Positions 27,197 to 36,424 of a stretch of DNA of 64,000 nt are shown in pieces. The stretch covers positions 26,583 through 90,582 of the forward strand of contig JBCBKL010000019.1 in the NCBI GenBank assembly GCA_038521825.1, in the 5' to 3' direction. The notes beneath the pieces were generated by a model. It was given only the letters and a program-made list of their open reading frames with translations, was not told the DNA's origin and did no database searches. Both the position numbers and the translations under genes were made by a program. This stretch comes from JBCBKL01 sp038521825. GTDB lineage: Bacteria > Pseudomonadota > Alphaproteobacteria > Rhodobacterales > Rhodobacteraceae. How positions within the stretch are numbered: position 1 is the stretch's first letter; every line of letters begins with the position of its first letter.

Positions 27197-28108
27197 CTAC
27201 TCCACGTTCTGCACCTGCTCGCGCATCTGGTCGATGAGTGCCTTGAGCTCCAGCCCGACGCGGGTCAGATCTCTATCCTGCGACTTCGAGCAAAGCGTGT
27301 TGGCCTCTCGGTTGAATTCTTGCATCAGGAAATCGAGCTTGCGGCCGATCGGCCCGCCCAGTTCGATCAGATCGTGTGCAGCACTGACATGCGCACTCAG
27401 CCGGTCGATTTCTTCTGTCACGTCGGCCTTCACAGCCAGCAGGGCAAGTTCCTGCGCGACCCGATCCTCATCGATCCGGTCAGCGGCTTCGAGAACGCGC
27501 TTGAGATTTGTCCGCAGGCTTTCGGCCACCTGACCCTTGCGCGCCTCGGCCAGTTCATCTGCTTCGACAATAAGTGCCGACAACTGGTCAAGCTGGCTAC
27601 GCAGCAATGCACCAAGCCGCGTCCCTTCCTCTTGTCTCATCTCGTCAAACGCGTCGATCAACTCCTCGATCTGAGGCAGCAGCGCTTGCCGGACCCGGGT
27701 CGTGTCGTTGTCGTTGCTTTTGCTTTCAAGTACCCCACGAACCGAGGCGATATCGGCAGCCGAGGTTTGCGCCAGCGCATAGCCCTTGACCGCCGCCTCG
27801 CCCTCGATCGCCTTCAGTGCCTCGATGACGGCGCGCAGCTGTATGCCATTCAAGCCAACAGGCGCGGTCTCATCGTCACGGCTGAGGCGCAGCGACAAGG
27901 TTATCGAACCCCGCTTTACCGCGTCACTGACCATCTTGCGCAGCGTCATCTCAAGCCCGTCCACCCAATCGGGGACACGCAATCGCAGATCAAGGCCCTT
28001 GTTGTTCACGCCTCGAATTTCTGCTGTCCAGCGATAGCCAACTGCGTCGCCGTTGCCCGAGGCAAAACCTGTCATGGATCGAAGCGGGTTGTCGGTGGGG
28101 GTCGTCAT
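27197..28108 (-). CDS. YicC family endoribonuclease-type protein
   Basis: A 303-residue member of the YicC/YloC family. The N-terminal domain starts with SMTGFASGNGDAVGYRWTAEIRGVNNKGLDLRLRVP, the family hallmark. The C-terminal DUF1732 part ends GLELKALIDQMREQVQNVE, with the conserved acidic helix EEIDRLSAHV. Family members act as RNases that affect sRNA stability. It heads the minus-strand run yicC-gmk-carbonic anhydrase-PLP lyase-phoR. Confidence 0.93.
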   Translation of the reverse strand: MTTPTDNPLRSMTGFASGNGDAVGYRWTAEIRGVNNKGLDLRLRVPDWVDGLEMTLRKMVSDAVKRGSITLSLRLSRDDETAPVGLNGIQLRAVIEALKAIEGEAAVKGYALAQTSAADIASVRGVLESKSNDNDTTRVRQALLPQIEELIDAFDEMRQEEGTRLGALLRSQLDQLSALIVEADELAEARKGQVAESLRTNLKRVLEAADRIDEDRVAQELALLAVKADVTEEIDRLSAHVSAAHDLIELGGPIGRKLDFLMQEFNREANTLCSKSQDRDLTRVGLELKALIDQMREQVQNVE

Positions 28109-28173
28109 GATGCTGGCTTACGCGGCTTGTCTCGCACTGGCAAGCGGCACCGCAAGCCCTGTTCTACCTATGA

Positions 28174-28188
28174 GTTAACCAATGGTTA
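28174..28188. promoter_or_regulatory. Near-consensus CtrA site upstream of the PAS_5 gene
   Basis: The sequence TTAACCAATGGTTAG fits TTAA-N7-TTAA with one mismatch at the last base. It lies about 110 bp upstream of the PAS_5 start and 66 bp upstream of yicC, so it could serve either gene. Confidence 0.4.
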
Positions 28189-28297
28189 GGAAATTGCGTG
28201 AGATGCGCTGTAATTTTGATATGAATGAATTGCGAATTGGGTGGGGGCCCTTTCAACCGGTTGGTGGCCGGTATCGGGATCGAGTGGAAGTTGTGAG

Positions 28298-29008
28298 ATG
28301 GACAAGACTGAGCAAAAAGCACAAAATGTTATCGCTATGAGCGAATTCAAAAACGATACCGGCTTTACGGCCATCGCCCAGATTGAAGGTTACTGGGATG
28401 CCCTGCGCGGTGCGCGGCTGATGCCGAAACGGTCCGAGATCGATCCGCGCGGTATCGAAAGCGCCCTGGAATTCACGTTTGTGCTGGAACGCATCGCGCC
28501 CGGTATGGCGCGGCTGCGCATCGCCGGCTCACATCTGAGCGATCTTATGGGCATGGAGGTGCGAGGTATGCCGCTGACGTCGTTTGTCTCTCCCGGCAGC
28601 CGGCGTCAGCTCAGCGATGCGATGGAAGAGGTCTTTCAGCGACCCGCCGTTTGCGAATTGCGTCTGTCGGCCGAAACCGGTCGCGACAAGCCCCCGATGG
28701 ATGCCCGCCTGATCCTCTTGCCGCTAAAAAGCGATCTCGGTGATGTCAGCCGTATACTCGGTTGCCTTGTAGCCCGCGGCGATATCGGCCGTGCGCCCCG
28801 CCGTTTTGAGATCATCGGTGCACGCATGCGCCCCATCACCTCGGTTGCCGAAGTTCCCTGTGAGATGCCGAAGGTTTCCCCCGCTGTCGAACCAGCGGTG
28901 GCGCCCGATCGTGCCGTGCCGGGTTTTGCCGAGGCCGAATCCGGTTTTGCACCCCGCCCATCACGCACGGACGTACCGTATCTGCGACTGGTCAAAACGG
29001 ACGACTGA
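28298..29008 (+). CDS. PAS_5-family single-PAS protein
   Basis: About 236 residues. The region from about 20 to 160 (IAQIEGYWDALRGARLMPKRSEIDPRGIESAL) matches the alphaproteobacterial PAS_5 family, in which a PAS fold starts with a conserved Trp and an R-x-P-R/K-x-x-IDP segment. The C-terminal 75 residues are proline-rich and probably disordered. No kinase or cyclase domain is attached. The start at 28298 has GTGGAAG upstream; an ATG 13 codons later is possible. A near-consensus CtrA site lies upstream. The Caulobacter PAS_5 protein MopJ acts in cell-cycle and motility control; a similar role here is inference. Confidence 0.82.
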   Translation: MDKTEQKAQNVIAMSEFKNDTGFTAIAQIEGYWDALRGARLMPKRSEIDPRGIESALEFTFVLERIAPGMARLRIAGSHLSDLMGMEVRGMPLTSFVSPGSRRQLSDAMEEVFQRPAVCELRLSAETGRDKPPMDARLILLPLKSDLGDVSRILGCLVARGDIGRAPRRFEIIGARMRPITSVAEVPCEMPKVSPAVEPAVAPDRAVPGFAEAESGFAPRPSRTDVPYLRLVKTDD

Positions 29009-29065
29009 TCCCGCCGCCCGATATTGCATTGCGACGCAGGGTCATGACCCGCGCCGCACGCAGTG

Positions 29066-30436
29066 TCAGACTGCTGCCCGATCTGCCCGCTTGTTCCGCA
29101 GGGCGGACAGTTCCTCAGCCACGAGAAACGCGAGTTCTAGCGACTGATTTGCATTCAGTCGGGGATCGCATGCGGTGTGGTAGCGGTCACTGAGGTTCTC
29201 TTCGGTAACCGCATGAATACCGCCTGTGCATTCGGTAACGTTTTGGCCGGTCATCTCGAAGTGAACGCCACCAGGGACCGTTCCTTCGGCCTGGTGCACC
29301 GCGAAAAACTCGCGCACTTCCCGAAGGACCGCATCAAAGGGCCGGGTTTTGTAGCCGGTCGACGACTTGATCGTGTTGCCGTGCATCGCGTCGCATACCC
29401 AGACAACCTCGGCCCCCTCTTCCCGCACGGTGTTGATAAGGCGTGGCAGGTGTTCGCCCACCTTGCCCGCACCGAAGCGTGAAATCAGGGTCAGGCGACC
29501 AGCCTCGTTCTCGGGGTTCAACTTGGCCATCAGGATCTTGAGATCTTCGACCGTCATCGATGGCCCGCATTTCAGGCCGATCGGATTCTGAACGCCCCGC
29601 GCGAATTCCACATGGGCACCGTCCGGCTGGCGCGTCCGATCACCGATCCAGATGAAATGGCCGGACCCCGCGAGCCATTTGCCCGAAGTGCTGTCGAGAC
29701 GGGTCAGAGCTTCTTCGTATTCCAGCAGAAGGGCCTCGTGGCTGGTGTAGAATTCGACCGATTGAAGGGTGTGTGCTGTGTCCTGCGTCACGCCCGCGGC
29801 CTGCATGAAGTCCAGCGTATCCGTGATCCGGTTCGCCATTTCGCGATAGGCTTCGGCGTTTTCGCTTTCGGTAAAGCCAAGGGTCCAGGCGTGCACCTGA
29901 TTCACGTCTGCGTAACCACCCGTCGAAAAGGCTCTGAGCAGGTTAAGGGTCGCCGCCGCTTGCGTGTAGGCCTGCAACATTCTGGCCGGATCCGGTATCC
30001 GCGCCTCGGGCGTGAATGCCAGTTCGTTGATGATATCGCCGCGGTAGCTGGGCAATTCGACGCCATCTAACGTTTCTGTGGGTGCACTGCGCGGTTTGGC
30101 GAACTGGCCGGCCATTCGGCCCACCTTGATGACGGGTACCTTGGCGCCATAGGTCAGAACCATGGCCATCTGCAGCATGACCTTGAACGTGTCTCGGATC
30201 ATATCCGCGCTGAATTGTTCGAAGGATTCGGCGCAATCGCCACCCTGCAGCAGAAACGCCTCGCCCCGCGAAGCCTCCGCGAGGTGGCTTTTGAGCCGCC
30301 GCGCTTCACCCGCAAATACCAGGGGCGGATAACTGGACAATTGCGCCTCAACCGCGTTCAGGGCCGCAGCATCGGTATAGTCGGGCATCTGAACCCGCGG
30401 TTTGGCCCGCCAGTCAGATTTATTCCAATCGCTCAT
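29066..30436 (-). CDS. Class II 3-deoxy-7-phosphoheptulonate (DAHP) synthase
   Basis: About 456 residues. It condenses phosphoenolpyruvate and erythrose 4-phosphate as the first step of the shikimate pathway. The plant-like class II pattern is clear: [28 protein letters not shown] near the N terminus, then [23 protein letters not shown] and [12 protein letters not shown] with metal and substrate residues. The start at 30436 follows GGAGACGAGCA. It is transcribed alone, convergent with the PAS_5 gene. Confidence 0.95.
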   Translation of the reverse strand: MSDWNKSDWRAKPRVQMPDYTDAAALNAVEAQLSSYPPLVFAGEARRLKSHLAEASRGEAFLLQGGDCAESFEQFSADMIRDTFKVMLQMAMVLTYGAKVPVIKVGRMAGQFAKPRSAPTETLDGVELPSYRGDIINELAFTPEARIPDPARMLQAYTQAAATLNLLRAFSTGGYADVNQVHAWTLGFTESENAEAYREMANRITDTLDFMQAAGVTQDTAHTLQSVEFYTSHEALLLEYEEALTRLDSTSGKWLAGSGHFIWIGDRTRQPDGAHVEFARGVQNPIGLKCGPSMTVEDLKILMAKLNPENEAGRLTLISRFGAGKVGEHLPRLINTVREEGAEVVWVCDAMHGNTIKSSTGYKTRPFDAVLREVREFFAVHQAEGTVPGGVHFEMTGQNVTECTGGIHAVTEENLSDRYHTACDPRLNANQSLELAFLVAEELSALRNKRADRAAV

Positions 30437-30626
30437 TGCTCGTCTCCGCATGAAGGTGCGTCTTTGTCACCGCGGGGCAGTCTATACAAAACGACAAGAC
30501 AAGTGACCATATCCGAATTGTCGGTACTTGACCTTGGCGTTTGGCCGTGCGCAAGCTGATCCAAAGGCTGCCACAGTGCCGGTAATTCACTGGTGCTCAA
30601 CGAATAAACAGGTCCGAGAAGCCGCG

Positions 30627-31631
30627 ATGCCACTACCGCGCCCAGCCCATACTAGCACAGAGCCGGACGCAAAGCCCAAACGCTTTGTTTTTGTTCTGCT
30701 TAACAACTTCACCCTGCTTTGTTTTGCTGCAGCGCTGGAAAGCCTCAGGATCGCCAACCGCATGGCGGGGCGCGACATTTATGAATGGCGCATCGTGGGC
30801 GAAGGCGGCGAAATCGCGTATTGCTCGGCGGGCACATCGTTTCGGCTCGACGGCGATCTTGAGGAACTCAGCCGTGACGACACGGTGATGATTTGCGGCG
30901 GCATCGACGTGCAGTCAGCGACAACAAAGAAGCTGCTCGGATGGCTGCGGCGTGAGGCCCGCAAGGGCGTGCCAATGGCGGGCCTTTGCACAGCGGCCTA
31001 TTCGCTGGCCAAGGCAGGGCTGCTCGATGGCAAGAAGGCGACGATCCACTGGGAAAACCAGGACAGCTTTATCGAAGAGTTCCAGGAGGTCGAGTTGACG
31101 AAATCGGTGTTTGTGGTTGATGGCGGCCGGATCACAACCGCCGGCGGTACGTCGTCTATAGATCTGATGCTCAAGATGATTGCTGACGATCAGGGCGAGG
31201 ACCTGGCGAATGCCGTGGCCGATCAGTTGATCTATTCGGCAATTCGCACGGATCAGGATACGCAGCGCCTGTCCGTTCCGACCCGTATCGGGGTGAGGCA
31301 CCCCAAGCTGAGCCAGGTCATTCAGATCATGGAAGCCAATATCGAAGAGCCGATCAGCCCGTCGATTCTGGCCAAGGATGTGGGGATGTCGACGCGCCAG
31401 CTCGAGCGGCTGTTCCGCCGGTATCTGAACCGCAGCCCAAAGCGGTATTATATGGAATTGCGCCTGCAGAAAGCGCGTAACCTGCTCATGCAAACTGATA
31501 TGAGCGTGATCAATGTCGCCCTGGCCTGCGGCTTTGCATCGCCCTCACATTTCTCAAAATGCTACCGGGCGCATTATGACACTACGCCCTACCGTGAACG
31601 GGGGACCCACGCGGCCCGTTTGTCGGTCTAG
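30627..31631 (+). CDS. GlxA family AraC-type transcriptional regulator
   Basis: About 334 residues. The N-terminal DJ-1/PfpI-like amidotransferase fold (about 15-185) includes GVPMAGLCTAAYSLAKAGLL with the nucleophile-elbow Cys. Two AraC helix-turn-helix units follow (about 230-325), with LAKDVGMSTRQLERLFRRY and VALACGFASPSHFSKCYR. Relatives GbdR and CdhR respond to betaine, carnitine or related amino acids; the effector here is unknown. I prefer the start at 30627 (GAGAAG upstream) over a longer frame from 30528. Confidence 0.9.
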   Translation: MPLPRPAHTSTEPDAKPKRFVFVLLNNFTLLCFAAALESLRIANRMAGRDIYEWRIVGEGGEIAYCSAGTSFRLDGDLEELSRDDTVMICGGIDVQSATTKKLLGWLRREARKGVPMAGLCTAAYSLAKAGLLDGKKATIHWENQDSFIEEFQEVELTKSVFVVDGGRITTAGGTSSIDLMLKMIADDQGEDLANAVADQLIYSAIRTDQDTQRLSVPTRIGVRHPKLSQVIQIMEANIEEPISPSILAKDVGMSTRQLERLFRRYLNRSPKRYYMELRLQKARNLLMQTDMSVINVALACGFASPSHFSKCYRAHYDTTPYRERGTHAARLSV

Positions 31632-31699
31632 ACCTTCGCAACGCTCTCCTAAGTGTTGCGACCAACGGATTGCTGACCGCGAACTATTGCTAATGTTGG

Positions 31700-32356
31700 T
31701 CAGTAAATGCCTGGAATGACGCGATAGCGGGTCCGGGTCGCAAAAACCTGGTACATCTCGTCGTTCAGCAACAAACGCTCTTCTGCGGCGATCCGTTTGA
31801 CGAATAGGAACCAGCAAAGCCCGATGATCAAGATGTTGATCAGGGTCGGCCCCGCAAGCAAAATGCCAATCTGCGATAAGACATAGCCCAGATACATCGG
31901 ATGCCGCACAAATCGATAGAGGCCGGTTGTCTTGACGCCCCGATTGGCTGCCACCACCCCAAAACTGCGACGCAGGGCAAGTTTCGCCAAAACGTGGATC
32001 GCAAAGCCTACCAAAAGTACTCCGTGCACGACGATGGGTGGGACAAGGGCCGCCCCACTTGGAGGAACGATCATGATTGCAAAAAACGTTCCGGCAAATC
32101 CGAAGATCCAATCATCAATCCTGAGGCTAAGCTCTTTTGGCGCGCGCCGGAGCAGGACGAAAACCAACACCACAAGCTGGTCCAGCGCATATATCAATGT
32201 GACAGGTGACCCGGTTTCCACGTAATTGTTGATCATCCGGTAGGCAAAGAAGACGAACGCGGTCGCCAGCAGATACTTTTCGGCGGCGTCCAGCGTTGCC
32301 GCCCGGACATGGCGCTGCAATTGGATGTTCAACTTTTCCAAGGCCCCGGGCCGCAT
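31700..32356 (-). CDS. Isoprenylcysteine carboxyl methyltransferase-like membrane protein
   Basis: A 218-residue membrane protein with about five hydrophobic helices. The C-terminal half has TTGLYRFVRHPMYLGYVLSQIG and AAEERLL, the SAM-binding pattern of the ICMT/PEMT-like family. Bacterial members methylate unknown small or lipid substrates. It is convergent with the GlxA-type regulator gene, 68 bp apart, with no clear operon partner. Confidence 0.83.
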   Translation of the reverse strand: MRPGALEKLNIQLQRHVRAATLDAAEKYLLATAFVFFAYRMINNYVETGSPVTLIYALDQLVVLVFVLLRRAPKELSLRIDDWIFGFAGTFFAIMIVPPSGAALVPPIVVHGVLLVGFAIHVLAKLALRRSFGVVAANRGVKTTGLYRFVRHPMYLGYVLSQIGILLAGPTLINILIIGLCWFLFVKRIAAEERLLLNDEMYQVFATRTRYRVIPGIY

Positions 32357-32463
32357 TGTTCAATACAGTGCGATACATCTAGCGAGCCAACATGGTAACT
32401 TTCAGATATGTCAAAGGCGAAACGAAGGCGGGCCGGACGAGGCGGCAAAAAGACCTGGCTGCG

Positions 32464-33555
32464 CTAGCGGGCCATTCTGTAGACGCTTCCATCGCCAACA
32501 CTCACGAACCAGATGCTGCCGTCATCTGCCTGAATAATGTCGCGTACACGGTTGGTTTCCGGCGATTTTATCTGTTCAACTTCTTGCGCCGCGCTGCCCC
32601 CGAGATCAAGGCGGGAGATATAATCGAACTTGAGGCTACCCACGAACATGTCGCCCCGCCATTCCGGGAACATCGCACCGTTGTAGATCAACAGGCCGGA
32701 TGGCGCGATTGACGGATCCCAGTAGAAGGCAGGCTGCTCCATCCCCGCTTTCGAGGTGCCTTCGCCGATTTTGGCGCCGGAGTAATGCCGACCGTACGAG
32801 ATGACGGGCCATCCGAAATTGGCACCTTTGACGACGCGGTTCACCTCGTCGCCACCGCGCGCACCGTGCTCGGCAGTCCAGAGTTGGCCGTTGCCATCTA
32901 ATCCTGCGCCCTGCGGGTTCCGGTGACCGTAAGACCAGATTTCAGGCTGAACGCCATCTGTCCCCACAAACGGATTGTCAGCCGGAACCGTGCCGTCGCG
33001 ATTGATCCGGATGATCGCGCCATTGTGGTTTCCGCGATCCTGCGCACTTGGCCGGTCGCCGCGATCACCGATCGTCACAAAAAGCGTGCCGTCCGGAGCT
33101 TCGACGACTCGGCTTCCGAAATGGCGACCGCCTGACCCACCCGGCGTGCTTTCAAAGAGGTCCCTGACGTTTTCAAGCCGCCGCCCATCATCGCTGAGCC
33201 GTCCAACGGCCAAAGCCGTGCCAGATCCGCCGCCAGATTGCGGTTTCGAATAGGTCAGAAAAACTTCGCGCGTTTGGGCAAAATCGCGCGGGATCGTCAC
33301 GTCCAGCAATCCGCCCTGCCCTGACGCCGCGACGCGCGGCACACCGGCGACGCGCCGCGCGCGATCGCCGCTTGCCAAGATCAGACGTCCGCTGCGTTCC
33401 GTGATCAGCACCGATCCGTCCGGCAGAGGCGCGACCCCCCATGGCGTATCGAGGCCGGTGATAATCGGGGTCACAGTAACCGGGCCAAGCGTTGTGTCGA
33501 GGGCCAGAGCGGGTGCGGCGCAGAACGCCAGAATGAGCGAGAGCATGCGTTTCAT
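32464..33555 (-). CDS. PQQ-dependent aldose sugar dehydrogenase-like periplasmic protein
   Basis: A 363-residue exported beta-propeller of the soluble glucose dehydrogenase/YliI family. The signal peptide is MKRMLSLILAFCAAPALA. Family motifs include LDTPWGVAPLPDGSVLITERSGRL, the GGRHFGSRV and RGDRPSAQD segments, YGHRNPQG and EHGARGGDEVN, which line the PQQ pocket. It oxidises aldoses to lactones if PQQ is supplied; no PQQ synthesis gene is in the window. It is divergent from livK. Confidence 0.88.
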   Translation of the reverse strand: MKRMLSLILAFCAAPALALDTTLGPVTVTPIITGLDTPWGVAPLPDGSVLITERSGRLILASGDRARRVAGVPRVAASGQGGLLDVTIPRDFAQTREVFLTYSKPQSGGGSGTALAVGRLSDDGRRLENVRDLFESTPGGSGGRHFGSRVVEAPDGTLFVTIGDRGDRPSAQDRGNHNGAIIRINRDGTVPADNPFVGTDGVQPEIWSYGHRNPQGAGLDGNGQLWTAEHGARGGDEVNRVVKGANFGWPVISYGRHYSGAKIGEGTSKAGMEQPAFYWDPSIAPSGLLIYNGAMFPEWRGDMFVGSLKFDYISRLDLGGSAAQEVEQIKSPETNRVRDIIQADDGSIWFVSVGDGSVYRMAR

Positions 33556-33712
33556 TTTACTGATCCGTTAGCGGCGTTTATTGCCCAAGTATGACCGGTT
33601 TTTGCGCGGTCCAGTCCCCTAGCGGAAATGTGCTTGTTTGCGCTTTCCTTTTTTTCAGCCCCCGAATAGGTTTTTGGCCGGTACAAAAGAAAACCGTACA
33701 GGGAGTAAACCA

Positions 33713-34906
33713 ATGAAGACAATGCTCACAGCCTGCGCCGCATCGGCGCTGCTTGCTGGTGCTGCGTTCGCTGGCGGACACGCCAAAGAGGTGAAGATCG
33801 GCATCATTCTGGGCTTCACCGGCCCGATTGAATCGCTGACGCCCTCGATGGCAGATGCCGCCGAACTCGCAATGAAAGAGGTCACCGACAGCGGGCTGTT
33901 GCTGGACAGCGCGACCGTCACATCGGTGCGTGCGGACTCGACCTGTATCGACGCTGGTGCTGCCACAGCCGCGGCTGAGCGCCTTGTTACAGGTGATCAG
34001 GTCAACGGCATCATGGGTGCGGATTGTTCGGGCGTGACCGGTGCGATCCTTTCGAACGTCGCCGTTCCGAACGGTGTTGCGATGATCTCGCCGTCGGCGA
34101 CCTCGCCCGCCCTTTCGACAGCTGAGGATAATGACCTCTTCTTCCGCACGGCACCATCTGATGCCCGTCAAGGTGTGGTGATGACCGAAGTCCTGATGGA
34201 GCAAGGCATTCAGGAAGTCGCGGTAACCTACACCAACAACGACTACGGCAAAGGTCTGGCCGACAGCTTCCAGGCGGCGTTTGAAGCTGCAGGCGGCTCG
34301 GTGACGATTTCGGCTGCTCACGAAGACGGCAAGGCCGATTATGCGGCCGAGGTTGGTGCTTTGGCAGCAGCCGGTGGCGACCGTCTGGTTGTTGCCGGTT
34401 ATGTCGATCAGGGTGGTTCGGGCATCGTGCGCGCCGCCATCGACTCGGGCGCGTTCGACACCTTCCACTTCCCGGACGGGATGATTGGCGCCAAGCTCGA
34501 AGAGAACTTTGGTGACGAAATCGAAGGTTCGTCGGGGCAGCATCCGGGCACCGACAGCCCCGGCGTCGCGAAGTTCACCGAAATGGTGGGCGGCGCGTTT
34601 GACGCAACCTCACCCTTCACGCCTGAAAGCTATGACGCCGCCGCGTTGATCATGCTCGCCATGCAGGCGGCGAATTCGAAGGACAGCAACGACTATAAGG
34701 CCAAGATCCTCGAGGTGGCGAATGCGCCCGGCGAACAGATCTTCCCCGGTGAATTGGCCAAGGCGCTACAGATCCTGAAAGACGGTGGCGACATCGACTA
34801 TGTGGGCGCAACGGCGGTTGAACTGATTGGCGGCGGCGAAAGCGCGGGCAACTATCGCGAGATCAAGATCGAGGGCGGCAAGATCGCCACGGCCAAGTAT
34901 CGCTGA
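33713..34906 (+). CDS. Branched-chain amino acid-type ABC transporter substrate-binding protein
   Basis: About 397 residues. The signal peptide MKTMLTACAASALLAGAAFA is followed by the periplasmic binding domain starting KEVKIGIILGFTGPIESLTP, the LivK/Leu-Ile-Val pattern. SATSPALS and YTNNDYGKGLADSF are the ligand-side segments. The ligand may be a branched-chain amino acid, an amide or another small polar compound. The ATG at 33713 has AGGGAG upstream. A strong hairpin after the stop separates it from livG. Confidence 0.92.
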   Translation: MKTMLTACAASALLAGAAFAGGHAKEVKIGIILGFTGPIESLTPSMADAAELAMKEVTDSGLLLDSATVTSVRADSTCIDAGAATAAAERLVTGDQVNGIMGADCSGVTGAILSNVAVPNGVAMISPSATSPALSTAEDNDLFFRTAPSDARQGVVMTEVLMEQGIQEVAVTYTNNDYGKGLADSFQAAFEAAGGSVTISAAHEDGKADYAAEVGALAAAGGDRLVVAGYVDQGGSGIVRAAIDSGAFDTFHFPDGMIGAKLEENFGDEIEGSSGQHPGTDSPGVAKFTEMVGGAFDATSPFTPESYDAAALIMLAMQAANSKDSNDYKAKILEVANAPGEQIFPGELAKALQILKDGGDIDYVGATAVELIGGGESAGNYREIKIEGGKIATAKYR

Positions 34907-34926
34907 TCCATTGCGGGTCTTTATCG

Positions 34927-34954
34927 GACAGCCCGGGGGAAACCTCGGGCTGTC
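34927..34954 (+). terminator. Intercistronic hairpin after the binding-protein gene
   Basis: A 9-bp perfect stem, GACAGCCCG and CGGGCTGTC, with a 10-base loop and no strong T-run. It suits partial termination or 3' stabilisation, giving more binding protein than membrane components. Confidence 0.6.
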
Positions 34955-34993
34955 TCAAATTCAGATAAGCCATGGAAAAGTGGTGGGGGTACG

Positions 34994-35782
34994 ATGATCG
35001 TCGTCGATAACATCCACAAGCATTTCGGAGGATTTCACGCGGTCGACGGTGCTTCGTTGCGGATTGAACCGGGGTCGATAACGGGCCTTATCGGGCCTAA
35101 CGGTGCTGGAAAGACAACCCTTTTCAATGTGATCGCGGGCGTTCTTAAACCCACATCGGGCTGTGTCACGATGGATGGTGAGGACATCACCGGGTTGCCG
35201 CCCCATACGCTTTTTCACAGAGGTTTGCTGCGTACATTCCAGATTGCCCATGAGTTCCACTCAATGTCTTGCCGCGAAAACCTGATGATGGTGCCGGGGG
35301 CGCAATCGGGCGAAACGCTATGGAACACCTGGTTCGGCCGCCGCCGCATCGCAGACGAGGAACGTGCTTTGCGGGCGAAGGCGGACGAGGTGCTTGAATT
35401 CCTGACGATCGAGCATCTGGCTGATCACAAGGCGGGTCAGGTCTCAGGCGGCCAGAAAAAGCTGTTGGAACTGGGGCGAACGATGATGGTCGACGCCAAG
35501 ATCGTCTTTCTGGACGAGGTGGGTGCGGGCGTGAACAGGACGCTGCTTAACACAATTGGCGATGCGATCCTGAGGTTGAACAAAGAGCGGAACTATACTT
35601 TCGTTGTCATCGAACATGATATGGATTTTATCGGAAAGATCTGCGACCCGGTGATCTGCATGGCTGAGGGCAAGGTGCTGGCCGAAGGCACGCTGGAAGA
35701 AATCAAGGCAAACGAGCATGTGATCGAGGCCTATCTGGGCACCGGTCTCAAGAACAAGGAACTGGCGGAGGCCGGGACATGA
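34994..35782 (+). CDS. livG: ABC transporter ATP-binding protein, LivG type
   Basis: A 262-residue ABC ATPase of the branched-chain amino acid class. Walker A GPNGAGKTT is at about 34-42, the signature reads VSGGQKKLLELGR, and Walker B is IVFLDEVGAGVN. Gly and Val replace the more common Pro-x-Ala after the Walker B Glu, which is usual in this family. The RBS is GGTGGGGGT. Its stop overlaps the start of an exported hypothetical gene (ATGA). Confidence 0.93.
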   Translation: MIVVDNIHKHFGGFHAVDGASLRIEPGSITGLIGPNGAGKTTLFNVIAGVLKPTSGCVTMDGEDITGLPPHTLFHRGLLRTFQIAHEFHSMSCRENLMMVPGAQSGETLWNTWFGRRRIADEERALRAKADEVLEFLTIEHLADHKAGQVSGGQKKLLELGRTMMVDAKIVFLDEVGAGVNRTLLNTIGDAILRLNKERNYTFVVIEHDMDFIGKICDPVICMAEGKVLAEGTLEEIKANEHVIEAYLGTGLKNKELAEAGT

Positions 35783-36381
35783 GACGCGCCGCTTTCGCTC
35801 TTGGCCTTCTCTTATCCTTCGTGATCGGTTCGGCCGCAATTGCACAAAGCGTCGTCGGAACCAGTCTGGTCGAAGGTCGCAAGGTCGAACTCATGTCCGA
35901 CAACACGTGGCGCTATGCGGCAGTTTCCCCCGACAATTGCGATGATGTCCGTTTGGGTGTCCGTTTCTGTTCGGCTGGCACGAAATGGTCGCGCAGTGTC
36001 AACGCCAATCCGGCCGCAAGCGCCACGTACCAATGGTCGGATCGGACATTTGCAATGTATATCGTCGAAGGCGTTGGTACCGATGACGGTTTCGATGTCG
36101 ACGGATTTACGCAGATCGCCCTCGGGTATGTCGCGACGGCCCAGAAGACCGAGATCGAGAATGTGCCGGTCCTGTCCATCGAGCCGGTTGAGTTGGGCGA
36201 CGTCGCGGGTCAGACGGTTGTCTATTCCGGCCTCATCCGAGGTGTTTCGGTGGTCTACATCAACTCAATCTTTGTGCAGGCGGACAGATCGCTTCAGATC
36301 GTGACCTTTGGTGTCGGTCTTGAGCCCACAGATGAAATGCAGGCCGCCCATGCCAGCCTGATCGAGAATACGCGCCTATGA
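35779..36381 (+). CDS. Exported hypothetical protein inside the liv operon
   Basis: A 200-residue protein with a signal peptide (MRRAAFALGLLLSFVIGSAAIAQ) and no other membrane segment, so probably periplasmic. It has only two Cys in the mature part, in NCDDVRLGVRFC, and a Trp-rich stretch (SDNTWRYA, KWSRS). I recognise no family. It does not share the four-Cys pattern of the small genes at 37246-38961. It is translationally coupled to livG and sits 43 bp before livF, so it is expected to serve the same transporter. Confidence 0.72.
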   Translation: MRRAAFALGLLLSFVIGSAAIAQSVVGTSLVEGRKVELMSDNTWRYAAVSPDNCDDVRLGVRFCSAGTKWSRSVNANPAASATYQWSDRTFAMYIVEGVGTDDGFDVDGFTQIALGYVATAQKTEIENVPVLSIEPVELGDVAGQTVVYSGLIRGVSVVYINSIFVQADRSLQIVTFGVGLEPTDEMQAAHASLIENTRL

Positions 36382-36424
36382 AATCATGCCATGCAGATTG
36401 CCTCGGTCCGGAGGGTGTCGCGAC

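Noticed and set aside
29038..29049. GGGTCATGACCC palindrome between the PAS_5 and DAHP synthase gene ends
   Set aside because: Too short and without a T-run to support a terminator claim; no promoter lies here for an operator.
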